Of a stretch of 64,000 nucleotides of DNA, positions 23,137-35,720 are shown piece after piece; within the stretch, counting starts at the first letter, position 1, and each line of letters starts with the position of its first letter. A program made the position numbers and the translations under genes. The stretch is taken from contig JARFIW010000885.1 in NCBI GenBank assembly GCA_036346225.1, positions 248,001-312,000 on the forward strand, read 5' to 3'. Source of the DNA: Platerodrilus igneus (taxonomy: Eukaryota; Arthropoda; Insecta; Coleoptera; Lycidae). The notes under the pieces were generated by a model that worked only from the letters and a program-made list of their open reading frames with translations, did no database searches and had not been told where the DNA came from.

Positions 23137-24580
23137 ATTGAAGGAACCCTCTGGGAAGATGTAACTGAATTTGTCAAACCTGCATCATGTCGTCTAAAAT
23201 CTGCAAACGTGGTAGTTTGCACAAATGCAAACTCTTTAAACATCTTAAAAAGCACCCTCAAGGAATTTATCGAAACTAATGCCTCGTCTCAAAATTTTAC
23301 CATCCTCGAGATTGAACATAGCAAGGTAGATTATCTTGAACCTGAATTATTTGAGGGGCTTGAGCATCTTCGAGGTTTTAATATACTCTTTAGCACAGTT
23401 GGAAATATCCTGTCGGGATTATTTGAAAAGTCTCCTAAACTTCGCGAAATTCAGCTGATATCCAACAACATAACTGGGGCAATCGATGAAAATGCTTTTG
23501 CATACCTTAACCTAACCAAATTGTACATTTCTGGCAGCAAGTGGATTCACTTGCCAACTGCAATTTTTCAGAAGCTTGCTTGGCTTCAGACTTTGAAGCT
23601 GCATGCCAATAATTTAAGAAGAATCAGCAATCAGATGCTTACTAATAATTTCCAACTAACGACTCTAACTTTGTCTTTTAATGATATCGAGCATATACCG
23701 TATGGCATCTTTAAGAATCTTGTTTCATTGACATCATTGCACTTAAATCACAACAAAATCAAAGTTTTGGACAGGAATATTTTTAGAAAATTAAAGAACC
23801 TAAAGGAACTTTTTCTACAAGGAAATTTAATTTCTCATATAACAGGAGATGCATTTAATGGACTTAGGGAGCTTGTTAAACTAGAGTTACGTCAAAATAA
23901 TATTGTCCAGCTACCAAGAAACGCTTTTGCCAAACTTAAGAGTTTAGAACACTTGGACTTATCGAAAAATACAATCAGTGAAATAAGCAGTGACATCTTC
24001 TTGCAAAATGAAAACCTGCAAAGCCTGTATCTTGTTAATAATAACATAATTCACCTTAGGCTTAATATATTTAAAGGCCTAAATAATACTGAAATCATCG
24101 ACGTATCAAAAAACCAAATAAAATCTTTGCCAAATGGTATATTTGACAATAGCCGATATCTCAAGGTTTTTATAGCCTCAATAAATGAAATTGAAATATT
24201 AACACCAGAGGCGCTCAAGGGTTTGAGCAGTATTACAAAAATGGTTTTTGACGAAAATAGTATCAAGGTTCTTCCTAAAAACTTGTTCGAAGAACTTACA
24301 TCTCTAATTTACTTGAGCTTTATCAACAATAAAATCGAAATACTTAACAGAAACGCTTTCAAGAATTTGAAGAACTTAGAAACACTCTATTTGGAACGTA
24401 ACCAAATTTCCGTTATATCAAGAGGCACGTTTAGAGATTTAAAATCGCTTACAATCTTACACCTACACGACAACCAGATCAAGGTCATTGAAAATGGAAT
24501 ATTTGACGGTTTGGACAACTTACTAAGTCTAACCCTGAACGAGAATCGAATTAAACATATTGATTCAGGTATGTTAAGAG
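23137..24580 (+). CDS. LRR gene, exon 2 (N-terminal cap and about 18 leucine-rich repeats)
   Basis: Encodes IEGTLWEDVTEFVKPASC, a short cysteine pair (C...VVVC, 12 residues apart) like a minimal N-terminal cap, then about 18 repeats of near 24 residues with the pattern LxxLxLxxNxIxxIxxxxFxxLxx. Well-formed examples are LTSLHLNHNKIKVLDRNIF, LEHLDLSKNTISEISSDIF and LETLYLERNQISVISRGTF. Such solenoids bind proteins or other ligands, usually outside the cell in insects. There are no frameshifts or stops. The exon begins after TTTCAG in phase 0. I end it at 24580 (GAG|GTATATT) because joining there to exon 3 keeps an exact 24-residue spacing. A stronger-looking donor (CAG|GTATGT) 12 bases earlier is also in frame. 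Paralogue identity cannot be named; chaoptin-like, acid-labile-subunit-like and slit-like database hits are all plausible. Confidence 0.9.
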
Positions 24581-24582
24581 GT
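24569..24582 (+). promoter_or_regulatory. Two alternative in-frame splice donors
   Basis: GT at 24569-24570 in CAG|GTATGT fits the donor consensus well. GT at 24581-24582 in GAG|GTATATT fits less well. Both leave phase 1 and both would be completed by the GG opening exon 3, making a Gly codon. They differ by four residues (the segment GMLR). Confidence 0.7.
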
Positions 24583-24681
24583 ATATTAGCAAATAATTTC
24601 AAAAATCACCTGTGCAAAAGGTTTTTTGACTTTTTGACTGTTTTGCGTTACTTTTATGCAAAAAGTTTATTTGATTTTTGA
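24581..24681 (+). other. Read-through extension of exon 2 to an in-frame stop
   Basis: If the donor is not used, the frame runs on for 32 codons after the last whole LRR codon and stops at 24679-24681, giving a protein of about 530 residues. AATAAA follows at about 24872-24877, so intronic polyadenylation could make this isoform. No transcript evidence is available. Confidence 0.3.
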
Positions 24682-25827
24682 CCGCTTTGCATTTTTATCC
24701 GAAGATTCAATTTTGTGTGATAAAAAATTTGTAGTGTTGACTAAATTAAGATCAAAGCACGGTTTTTGAACTGCCCTAGATCGATAAGCAGGTTCATCTC
24801 TCTTTTTCGTTTTTGATGAACAACAGCGGTACAATTGTGGTCGTTTTTACCAATCTGCCTGCTTTTATGTAAATAAATGAGAAATTAATGTAGCTTTAGG
24901 TCACTGAGCCATTTTAAGTAAATGCTTCTGAAGCAGAACGGCAGCAAGACTTAAACACACCTCGGCTAAATGTTACTTTTTAGATCATAAATAATATACG
25001 CTTGTCCGTTTACAAAACGAACGTCAACTGTTATAATTTTTGTAGTAGACATCTGTGATATAATTCCATCACCTAGTGACAAACCTGCTGAATTCTTGTG
25101 TTACAGGTTTTCTAGTAATAGAAACTCTCTTATACGCCACTTCTCCGCTAAACATTGTTTAAATTAACTAATAGTTCTTACGTGTTACAATAATTAACCC
25201 GTAACGTACCTCTTATTTATTATTGGATAACTAGTTTCCATTCGCTTATAATTAATAAATCTTATTTTTTTGTATCACAGTAAAGTAATTCCCTCTGTTT
25301 TCCAAATCCAGTCCTGTGTATGTTATAAATTATTAGTTGCATGTGGGATTAGAGATATTTTGATATGTATAAATATGTTAAGATATCCGCGGTATTTTAT
25401 TGCGTCTGGGAAATGTACTGTGAAACTCATTATTGAAGTGTCGATGTTCCTCTATTCAAATCGGTTGTAGAACATCAGCCAATTTGAATAAACCAATCCC
25501 TGAATGAGGAATAAGTCTTAAAATGATGAAAGCGATTTACACGAACCAAAATTGATAACTTCAGTACCGGAGTTCGAAAAGGCAGCTGCGTTTTTGGGAT
25601 GTTTTACCGCGAGTATCGATGCGGTGCTCATAGTTTATCGTTCCTCCCTTCATATCCTTCATACAACATGTTTTTAAGACTTCGTTACATTGTACTCCTG
25701 TATTCAAGCTTTATTTTAAAATCAACTTGATCGATGATCACTTTTGTAGACTACTCCTCTAAATTTTTAGAGACTCTTGTGACAGCATCTATAAAAAGAA
25801 TAGTGTTCTTCCTTATTTTGTTGAACT
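24682..25827. other. Intronic, nothing recognised
   Basis: Apart from the AATAAA near 24872, no repeat, gene or element end was seen before the first macrosatellite unit. Confidence 0.4.
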
Positions 25828-26246
25828 GTGCTAATATGCTTTTTACCTCTATTATATTTACTTAAGTCATTACTTAATTTAGTACAGTATAACGATTATA
25901 CGTATTACATTGTTACAATAATTCAAATAAGGTATATTTAAGCCTTCTTCACATCACCAACCTTGCATAACCCTGGACATAATTGGTGCGTTCCAAAATC
26001 CGGTTGCATAGATTACCGTCACAGGTAAGCCCACAAGTTAACAAACAAGCCAGGAGCTTACCTGTTTTTTTACTGGAAGCGAAGGTCGCTTTCTGCTTTT
26101 TGGGTCAAGTTTGTCGTTGGGGTTTTCTTCTGCGTGGACCAAATTTTGGACAACGAAGTGAAGATGCCTATACTATGGCAGAGCACTGAGATAGTTTTTT
26201 AGGTAGAGGAATCGAAAAGAATTACTTCACGAACTATCACAAACAT

Positions 26247-26441
26247 GCGCACGCATGCACACACACAGACACACACACACACACAGAAACACACACACAC
26301 ACAGACACACACACACACAGACACACACACAGACACACACACACAGACACACAGACACACACACACGCAGACACCCAGACACACACACAGACACACACAC
26401 ACACACAAACACGCACACAGAAACACACACACACACACACA
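26247..26441 (+). repeat. (CA)n microsatellite of unit 1
   Basis: About 195 bases of CA with frequent AGACAC interruptions. CA tracts occupy the same place in units 2 (about 30126-30170), 3 (about 38751-38780) and, very short, 4 (about 45115-45133), so length varies strongly between paralogous copies. The long cysteine/valine or threonine/histidine frames here are repeat artefacts. Confidence 0.95.
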
Positions 26442-28444
26442 CATCTGATATCGTCGATAGTAAAGTCCCTGCTTTTAAGGCATGATCTTCCTTCAATACT
26501 ATAGTAATCCATCCATTCCACGCTTCTCACGGCCAGCTACGTCAACCACATCGCATTCCTTTAATCTGGGAATGCAAGCCTATGTGGTTTACATGTCATA
26601 AATCTTGGAGTTGATGTTCTGATGGTTTTGTGGAAAACTATAATCGGACACTTACACATAGAAACTTAAATTAAGAATGGGAAAAAAAATTTCTATGCTG
26701 AATTTAAAAATCTCCTAAATCTAAACATTAAAATAAAAATTGGTGGAGCCAAAAAGGTGCAATAACATTTAGAAAATTTATTCTTATATGCCGAAGTTTT
26801 GCAACGTTTATGGTATAAACCACATTTTTTGCATTTCAATTGATTTTGTTTACGATTTTTTATAAAGTTTCTGTTTTGATTGCACCAACAGCGTTTGTAT
26901 TAGACTCATTATTATTCACTTTCTCTTTTTAATAGCAGTTTCTAGTTGTAGATCTTCTGCTAATAATAGCTTATGAATATAAATCCCTTAATATACCAAT
27001 TACTAATTGCTCTTGTATCATATTACTGGCTATGTGCTGATAATTGCAACATATAGCTTGACTTCTTAAATGACGTATAAATTCGTCTGCTTTTTTATTT
27101 GATAACCGAGTCGTTTATGAAATTTGTAATGTTAATATTTAATTTAGGTTCAAAATGATTTATAAACTTGTGCTTTACCATGATCAGCATAAGTTGTCCT
27201 GAAAGTAAAAACATTTCTTGGAACCCGCTAAATTAATTGCATCAACACCAAGTAGCAGCAGATCAAGTTATGCGATGTAAAATGAAGTGCATAATGTTCT
27301 GACACATTTTTAATTTATTGTGAGCTATTCTGTGAATTAAATACTAATAATTGACTGACATATGTAACCAAGATTTCTAATTCATAATATAGAATTATCA
27401 ACGCTTGATATCTAAGTGTTGATCAACTATTGCAACTTACTATAAATTTAAATTAATATGTTATCTCCTGACCTATTAATCAGCTGATCTTCAAAAACAT
27501 CTTAATTAATTTAAAATTGAATAATGTGTGTACGTTATCAAAGTTGAACCAAAATATTATCTAATTAGATTAAACATATTTAAATATTAGCTTTTACTTT
27601 TGATAACTGGCAACATTTCATAATATTACAACTTTGTATCAATTTTATTTAATCAGCATTAAATGAAACTAACATCGTAAACACCAGGTATCGGATACAT
27701 AAGTAGATTTTACTTTATTTCTTAAATTCGTTCCTTTGTGTTACTTGCAAACTGTCTGGGATCCTATATTCACTTTGTAGTTAGCCATGACGAAGGATCC
27801 AGCTGGTGCGAAAAGTTTTCCCTTTAGCCATCCTTTTGTTATGGGTAAAATCAGTGCGAACTTAATTAAATTTTGATTTGACCTCAAGAGATGGGGATCC
27901 TGTAACAACACAGTGTGTTTCCACACTTGGGGTAGAAAATTAAATGAGTGATACAAAACCATCAATCAATCACAAATTTGAAAGAATTAAAAAAAAGAAT
28001 TCTAAACCCAATTAAGGGATGTTTTAAAATTTGCATATGAATTGTTTAAAAACCACTCGCACAAATTCGTAACATAGTTATGTGATATTATTGGTCAAGT
28101 ATCGATGCTGCCAACTGGACTGGACTAACTTGCTGTTTCTCATTGTACAGTTTTAAAACTAAATAAACGTACCGACCTTTAAGTACCACCACTCATCTTT
28201 AAAGGCTCTGCGTATTTATGAAACATAGTCGTTGTTATTGTTAATGCAAAAGTGCAATGCATTCGATTGTGTAAACGTTTTGAATATGGGTACCAGTCAT
28301 AGTTTTTATTCTTCGGTGTGCTGCTTATTATTAATTATAACTTTTTTGTTAGAAATTTTAATTTTACGCATCTGAAAATAATAGTCGCTCACATATAGGA
28401 AAATGGTGAGTTAGTCGACATGCTGCTTAGTTATGGAGAGGCAC

Positions 28445-28742
28445 ATTACATATGATTTTCCAATGCTCCACCCGAAGGTACTACATTGGCCAGGAAGCGA
28501 GTTTTTTTTACCTGGAAAATTTTAGAATTTTGCCAAACCCTTGCTGTTCCAAGCAAGGTAGGGATCTTTAACGTGCATGTCAACACTCACACACGGGACC
28601 TCCATTTTACCTCTCATTCGAACGAGGGTGTATTTTTGTGAAAAATGCTCGCCTAACATTTTTCAAACGGGCTGTGTCGGGATATGAACCCGGGACCTTG
28701 GGCGTGGTAGTAATACACATACCGCTATACCACGGAGCCGTC
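28445..28742 (-). mobile_element. tRNA-derived SINE (298 bp) with 13-bp target duplication
   Basis: Units 2 and 3 lack this segment at the same position. It is flanked by TATGGAGAGGCAC (28432-28444) and TATGGAAAGGCAC (28743-28755), one mismatch apart. Read on the minus strand it begins GACGGCTCCGTGG, has an A-box-like TGGTATAGCGG (plus 28722-28732) and a B-box-like GGTTCATATCC (plus 28680-28690). A central part includes GCACGTTAAAGATCCCTACC, reminiscent of a conserved SINE domain found across animals (the Nin domain comes to mind, not verified). The tail lacks a long poly-A. Confidence 0.85.
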
Positions 28743-29945
28743 TATGGAAAGGCACAGCAAAATTTGCAACTTGCATCCAAGTTGTTTGTGGAAAGATTCC
28801 TTAATCGGTTTCATCTGGTGCCCAGACGGTTTGTTGAGATGATCCAACAAACCCGTGATACACACCAGCTACAATTGCAAAGCAACCGTGACAGAGATGG
28901 AAACCGATCAGCATGAATCTTAGATACCAGGGAAGGAATATTGTGTTCTACGATGATTCCACCGGCAGCTTACGTCACATTGGCTGTCGATTAAATGTTT
29001 CCAACAAGGTAGTATGGAAAACACTGTAACCTTTTCATTATCGCCAAGTGCAACCCCATTCAATATATTTATATTCTCTAATGGGTCTAAAACAAATGAA
29101 CGCGTAATGGCAGGCATTTTTCAGATGATCTTGACCTTCAAGAAAGCATAACACTAGGCATGCTGGTAACTGTTTTCCAATAGTGGTAATAACAATGCTA
29201 TTGTTGAACCCAGAAATAAATATATACTATACGCATACCTAGTGGTAGTAGGGAAGCTTTAAATGCCATAAAAGACAGTAGATCCTTTCAGGGGTGGAAC
29301 ATCAGTGCCACTGCACTTTGAAATTCTCCTGCAATTCTAACGTCATTGAGTTGGCTGATATACTGACCTAAACAATGGTCGGTTCACTGAGCCTAAATCA
29401 CTTGTCTCCATATCACCATCCGTGTGCTTTTTACTACGATTAATTTATGAATTCACTACCGCCACTGTGAGAGGTGAGCAACAATGACAAACTGCCGACA
29501 GAAAAAATTTAATTACGTCTCTGATGAAAACTGGAAAATTTTGTATATGCTTATCGAAGCAACTACATTTACTAGTAGATATTTTGAATGGACACTACAA
29601 AGGAAGTATCTGTACTAACTGGTCCATGTCACGGCTGTCAATATGAAGGTGAGACAATGGCTTTTGTCAAACTCCTACAATCCATGCTGGACGGCATCTG
29701 AACCAACACGGCCAGAATTATGGACATTGCCTTGGTTTTACATTCTCAAGTTCATCTATAAGATCACAGGCTGAGTGATTTGGACAATTTCGACTTTAAG
29801 AAGGTAGCTCAATTGACACATGTTGAGGTTTACATGTGTGTGATTTATGCAACTATTTCAATTTAATAAATAAAGAAAACCCAAAAAGGTGTTTATCTAT
29901 TGAATTATGACGTTTTATACAAGCAAACAGGATAAAAATAGAAGA

Positions 29946-32900
29946 AACAAACAAGCCAGGAGCTTACCTGTTTTTTTTACTGAAAGCGAAGGCTGCCTTC
30001 TGCTTTTATGGTCAAGTTTGTCGTTCGGGTTTTCTTCTGCGTGAACCAAATTTTGAACGATGAAGTGAAGATGCCTATACTATGGCAGAGCACTGAGATA
30101 GTTTTTTAGGTAGAGGAATCGAAAATATGCACACACGCATGCATGCATGCACACAAAACACACACACACACATATCCGATCTCGTTGATCGCCGACAGTA
30201 AAGTTTCTGCTTTTTAGGTACGATCTTTCTGCAATACCATAGTAATCCATCCATTCCACGCTTCTCGCCGTCAGCTACGTCAACCACATCTCACTCCTTA
30301 ATCTGAGAATGCAAACCTACGCGGCTTGCATACCGTAAATCACGGAGTTGATGTCATGGGGGTCTGTGGGAAACTATAGTCGTGACACTTACACATAGAA
30401 GCATAAATTAAGGATGAGAAAAAAAATTTTCAATACTGGATTTAAAAATACCCTAACTCTAAATATTAAAATAAAATTTGGTGGAGCCAAAAAGGTGCAA
30501 TAACATTTAGCGAATTTATTCCTATATGTAAAAGTTTTGCACCGTTTATGTCATAAACCACATTTTTTGCATTTCAATTAATCTATTTACGATATTTTAT
30601 AAAGTTTCTGTTTTGATTGCACCAACAGCATTTACATGAGGCTCATTATTATCTACTTTCTCTTTTTAATAGCAGTTTCTAGTTGTAGATCTTCTGCTAA
30701 TCATAGCTTATGAATATAAATCCCTTAATATACCAATTACTAATTGCTCTTGTATCATATCCCTGGATGTGTGCTGATAATTACAACATGTAGTTTGACC
30801 TCATAAATGACGTATAAACTTGTCTGCTTTTTTATTTGATAACCGTGACATTTATGAAATTTGTAGTGTTAATATTTAATTTTCAAGATGATTTGTTAAC
30901 TTGTGCTTTACCATGATCAGCATAAGTTGTCCTGAAAGTAATAACGTTTCCTGGAACCTGTTAATTAGATTAATTGCATCAACAGCAAGTAGCAGCAGAT
31001 TAAGTTATGCGGTGTAAAGTGAAGCGTATAATGTTCTCTGACAAATGTTTAATTTATTATGGGCTATTCTGTGAGTTAAATGCTAATAATTAGATGACAT
31101 ATGTAACCAAGATTCCTAATTCATAATATAGAATTATCGCCTGATATCTAAGTGTTGATCAACTATTGCAACTTACTATAAATTTAAATTAATATATTAT
31201 CTCCTGACCTGTTAATCAGCTGATCTTAAAAAACGTCTTAATTAATTTAAAATTGAATAACGTGTGTAACGTTATCAAAGTTGAACCAAAATATTATCTA
31301 ATTAGACTAAACATATTTAAATATTAGCTTTTACTTTTGATAACTGGCAACATTTCATAATATTACAACTTTGTATCAATTTTATTTACTAAGTATTAAT
31401 TGAAAATAGTATCGTAAATACCATGTATCCGATACATAGGTAGATTTTCCTTTATTTTTTAAATTGGTTCCTTTGTATTACTTGTAAACCGTCCGTGTTC
31501 TCTTTGTAGTTAGCCATGATGCTTTAACCATCTTTTGTTATGGGTAAAATCAGTGTAAAGTTAACTAAATTTTGATTTGCCCTGAAGAGGTGAAGACCCC
31601 GTACTAATAGTGTGTTTTCACACTTGGGGTAGAAAATTAAATGAGTGATACAAAACCATCAATCAATCACAAATTTGAAAGAATTAAACAAAAGAATTCT
31701 AAACCCAATTAAGGGATGTTTCAAAATTAGTATATGAATTGTTTAAAAACCACTGGCACAAATTCCTAACGTAGTTATGCGATATCATTGGTCAAGTATC
31801 GATGTTGTCAACTGGACTGACTAGCTTGCAGTTTCTCATTGTACAGTTTTAAAACTAAATAAGCCTACCGATCTTTAAGTACCGCCACTCATCCTTAAAG
31901 GCTCTGCATATTTATGAAACATAGTAGTTGTTATTGTTAATTCAAAAGTGCAATGCATTCTGTTATGTAAACGTTTTGAATTTGAGTAGCAGTCATAGTT
32001 TTTATTCTACAGTGTGCTGTGCTCATTATTAATTATAACTTTTTGAAAGAAATTTTAATTTTATGTGTCTGAAAATAATGGCCGTTCACATATAGGAAAA
32101 CGGTGAGTTAGTCGACACGCTGCTTAGTTATGGAGAGGTATAACAAAATTGGCAACTTGCATCCAGGTTGTTTGTGGAAAGATTCCTTAATCGGGTTCAT
32201 CCGGCACACAGATGGTTTGTTGATATGACCCAATAAACAACGTGATACAGGCCAGCTACAACAGCAAAGTGACCGTGACAGAGTTGGAAACCGATTAGCA
32301 TGAATCTTAGATACCAGGGAAGGAATATTGGAACTGTTCTACGATGATCCCACCGGCAGCTTATGTCACATTGGTCGTTGACTAAATGTTTCCAAGAAGG
32401 TAGTAGGAAAACACTGCAACCTTTTCATTATCGCCAAGTGCAACCCCAGCCAATTTATTCATATTCTCTAATAGGTCTAAAAGAAATGAACACGCAAGGG
32501 CTGGCATTTCTCAGATGATCTTGACCTTCAACTAAGTATAACACTAGACTTGCTGGTAAATGTTTTTCAAGAGAGGTAATAACAATGCTATTGTTGAACC
32601 CAGAAATAAATATATACTATATGCATATCTAGCGGTAGTAGGGAAGCTTTAAATGCCATAAACAGGCAGAAGATCCTTTCAGTGGTGGAACATCGGCGCC
32701 ACTGCACTTTGAAATTCGCCTGCAATTCTAACGTCCTTGAGTTGGCTGACATACTGATCCAAACAATGGTCGGTTCACTGGGCCCGAATCACTTGTTTCC
32801 ATATCGCCATCCGTGTACTTTTTACTATGATTAACTTATGAATTCACTATCGCCATTGTGAGAGGCAAGCAATAATAATAAACTGTCAACAAAAAGATTT

Positions 32901-33345
32901 AATTACGTCTCTGATGAAAACTGGAAAATTGTATACATGCTTGTCGAAGCAACTACATTTGCTAGTAGGTATTTTGAATGGACACTACAAAGGAAATACC
33001 TGTACTAACTGGTCCATGTTCTACTAGCAATATGAAGATAAGACGATGGCTTTTGTCAAACTCCTAGGATCCATGCTGGGAGGCTTCTGGACCTACACGG
33101 CCAGAATTATGGACATGCCTTGGTTTGGCATTTTCAAGTTCATGTATAAGATCGCTGGCTAAGTGATTTAGGACAATTTCGACTTTAAGAATGTAGCTCA
33201 AGTGACACATGTTGAGGCCTACATGTATGTGATTTATGCAACTATTTCAATTTAATAAAAAAAGAAAACCCAAAAAGGTGTTTATCTATTGAATTATGAT
33301 GTTTTATACAAGCAAACAGGATGAAAATAAAAGAAACAATTAGAT
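29946..33345 (+). repeat. Macrosatellite unit 2 (family A part)
   Basis: Close copy of 26045-29945 without the SINE. Its first about 215 bases are missing because it is joined to unit 1 at ACAAACAAGCCAGG. It ends with the same GGATGAAAATAAAAGAAACAA, after which an RTE-like LINE starts. Confidence 0.85.
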
Positions 33346-33838
33346 GTCGTGAAACAAATAATAATTACAGGAGATTTTAATGCAGTGGTAGTTGAGAATA
33401 GGAAAGGAGCGGTCCCTACAGGGGAAATAGGCTGGTAGAATTTTGTGCAAAAATAATTTAACACATTATTTCAACATCATGTGTAAGATGCCAGGAGATA
33501 TAGGCGATATCAAATAGATTACATTCTTGTTAGACAATGGTTTAGGAATCAAGTAAAGAACTGTAGAAGCTACCAGAAGCAGATAAACACTGACCACAAC
33601 ATTGTAATTGTGAAGGCTGTGCTTAAATTTAAAAGTTTGAAAAATAGGAACGGAAAACACACTTTAACTTTGAGAAACTAAAAGATAAAGATATCCATGA
33701 AAGATTTGAAAAATGAGTGAAATGAATTGCTGAAAGATATTGGGAAAATTTCTGGTACTATGGAAGTAGAAACAGAATAGAATAACATTAAATCTCGTTT
33801 AGACATGGCGGCCAGAGATATTTTGGGGTATACACAAC
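33346..33838 (+). mobile_element. RTE-like LINE, copy 2, left part
   Basis: A 5'-truncated plus-strand copy starts in the endonuclease (ITGDFNAVVVE) right after the family A end. It continues through degraded FQHHV- and linker-type sequence to GGTATACACAACA, where a second LINE is inserted. The matching uninterrupted sequence is at 42240-42280 in unit 3. Many frameshifts. Confidence 0.8.
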
Positions 33839-35720
33839 ATAATACTAGACCAAAAAGAATTTTGGTCTTATATTAGGTCAAAAAAATCTGACTCACGAAT
33901 CCCTGGCAAGATGAGACTTGACTATACTATGTATAACTCAGCTAAAGAAATCGTTGATGGCTTTAGCAGTCACTTTGCAAGTGTATTTTCACCTGTTACA
34001 ACTTCATTTCAATTCTTTGACAATATCAATCCATGTAGTACACCTAATATAATTGTTAATACTATTTCAGAGGAAATGGTACTGGCCTCTATTAAAACAC
34101 TAAAGAATAAAAATACAGCTGGCTTCGATCAAGTTCCCTGTTTCTTAGTAAAGGACTGTGCCACTATTTTAGCTAAACCTCTGAGTAGTCTCTTTAATAT
34201 TTCACTTAAAACTAACACATTTCCGGACAAATGGAAAATTGCAAGAATTTGCCCTATCCATAAAGGTGGAGACACAACTGATATAAATAACTATCGTCCA
34301 ATAAGTATTTTATCAAACTTTGCTAAAGTATTTGAATTGTGTATCTATAAAGAAATATATCCACTTGTTAAAGTACTTATCTCCGATAACCAGCATGGTT
34401 TTATGCACAATCGATCAACACAATCCAATTTAGCTATTTTTACTCAATATGTTTCCGAGATTTTAGATGCAAAAGGTCAAGTAGATACAATATATATGGA
34501 CTTCCGTAAAGCATTTGATAGTATTTCTCATGTTATACTTACATGGAAGTTGGAAAACCTTGGTTTCAATAAATCATTACAGTTGTTTATCAAATCGTAT
34601 TTGTCTTGTAGGAAGCAGTATGTTGCTTATAATGGTTTTCAATCAGAATTCGTGTTAATAACTTCAGGAGTTCCTCAAGGATCTCATTTGGGACCCTTAC
34701 TATTTATTCTTTTTGTGAATGACTTATAAAAAATAATTACAAGTGAACATCTATTTTTTGCAGATGATGTGAAAATGTTTACAAAAATATCCACTATAGA
34801 TGATTGTTCTAAACTTCAGAGTGTCATAAACAAAGTTGTACTATGGTGTCATAACAATAATCTTAACCTGAATATTTCCAAATGCAAAATCGTTACTTTC
34901 TCTCGTAAAAAGCAGATTACATATTTTAACTATACCATTGAATCTATCGATATACCACGGTATTTTATAGTAAAAGATTTAGGAATTAAGTTTGATGATA
35001 AATTGAGATTCTTGCAACATGTTGCAGATATCACAGTGTCCTCATTTAAACTCTTAGGTTTTCTTATTAGGAATTGTAAAACATTTACCAACCTGAAGAC
35101 CTTAAAATTACTTTACTTCTCTTTAGTACGGTCAAAGCTTGAGTACTGTTCATTAATATGGTATCCATATTATGATAAGCATAAAATTGCAGTAGAAGGT
35201 GTACAGCGAAAATTCTTAAAATTTATATACTTTAGAGTGAATAATTACTACCCTGTGAGAGGCTATCCTCAAAATGAATTACTTAAAATATTTGATATAC
35301 AATCTTTGGAGAATCGTAGAATTGACTCCTCTGTCAAATTTTTATATAATTTGCTTCACAATACAGTTGACTGCCCACATTTATTATCAAAAATTAATTT
35401 TCATACACCGAGGCTTAATGCGAGAGTTAATGTTACATTCGTATGTGCCACTTCAAGAACAAATTAACTGCTTAAGTCACCTATTTATGTTATGTGCCAA
35501 AATTATAACAAAATTTCTAATGTTAGTGATATAATGTTCCATAGCATTAAACATATACTGCATGTTATGCATGAACAAACCCATACATAATTAACTAAAT
35601 TTTACTTTAATATTTTGTATTGTATCTTAGTCTGTATCATCCTTTTAGATATTTGTTATTGTTCTGTAAGTGGAATGTTTTCTGTTGAACAATAAATTCC
35701 TTATTATTATTATTATTATT
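33839..35720 (+). mobile_element. 5'-truncated Jockey/CR1-group LINE, nested insertion
   Basis: The element encodes most of an RT. The open frame runs from the insertion edge (about 33841) to 34729 and, after one TAA at 34727-34729, continues in the same frame from 34730 through 35467. Seen are KIARICPIHKGGD, NYRPISIL, the YMDFRKAFDSISH box with the first catalytic Asp, SGVPQGSHLGPLLF, the FADD box just after the stop, and YNLLHNTVDCPHLL near the end. The 3' end has AATAAATTCC followed by TTA repeats (35701-35720). The endonuclease is absent. A single nonsense codon in an otherwise intact RT marks it as one of the youngest insertions here. Confidence 0.9.
33911..35467 (+). pseudogene. LINE reverse transcriptase, one in-frame stop
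   Basis: Two stretches, 33911-34729 and 34769-35467, lie in one frame and together cover the RT fingers, palm, thumb and the C-terminal region. The only interruption seen is the TAA after VNDL and before the FADD box. Reverse transcriptase of this type primes on nicked target DNA to copy its own RNA. Here the frame break plus 5' truncation remove function. Confidence 0.88.

Larger units (their letters stand above)
25828..29945 (+). repeat. Macrosatellite unit 1 (family A part, 4.1 kb)
   Basis: Non-coding repeat. Its left start (GTGCTAATATGCTTTTTACC) matches the starts of units 3 and 4 near 38356 and 44704. It contains a long CA tract, AAAAAGGTGCAATAACATTT, several AT-rich stretches and ends with CAAAAAGGTGTTTATC...GGATAAAAATAGAAGAAACAA. 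The RTE-like LINE that follows this point in units 2 and 3 is missing here; instead unit 2 begins directly at an ACAAACAAGCCAGG junction. It alone carries the SINE at 28445-28742. Frames inside are chance. Confidence 0.85.

Noticed and set aside
26199..26530. Cys/Val-rich and Thr/His-rich frames
   Set aside because: They are readings of the CA microsatellite in different frames.
28670..28745. tRNA gene on the minus strand
   Set aside because: A and B boxes are present, but the acceptor and anticodon stems do not pair, and the element has a 13-bp target duplication, so it is a SINE head.
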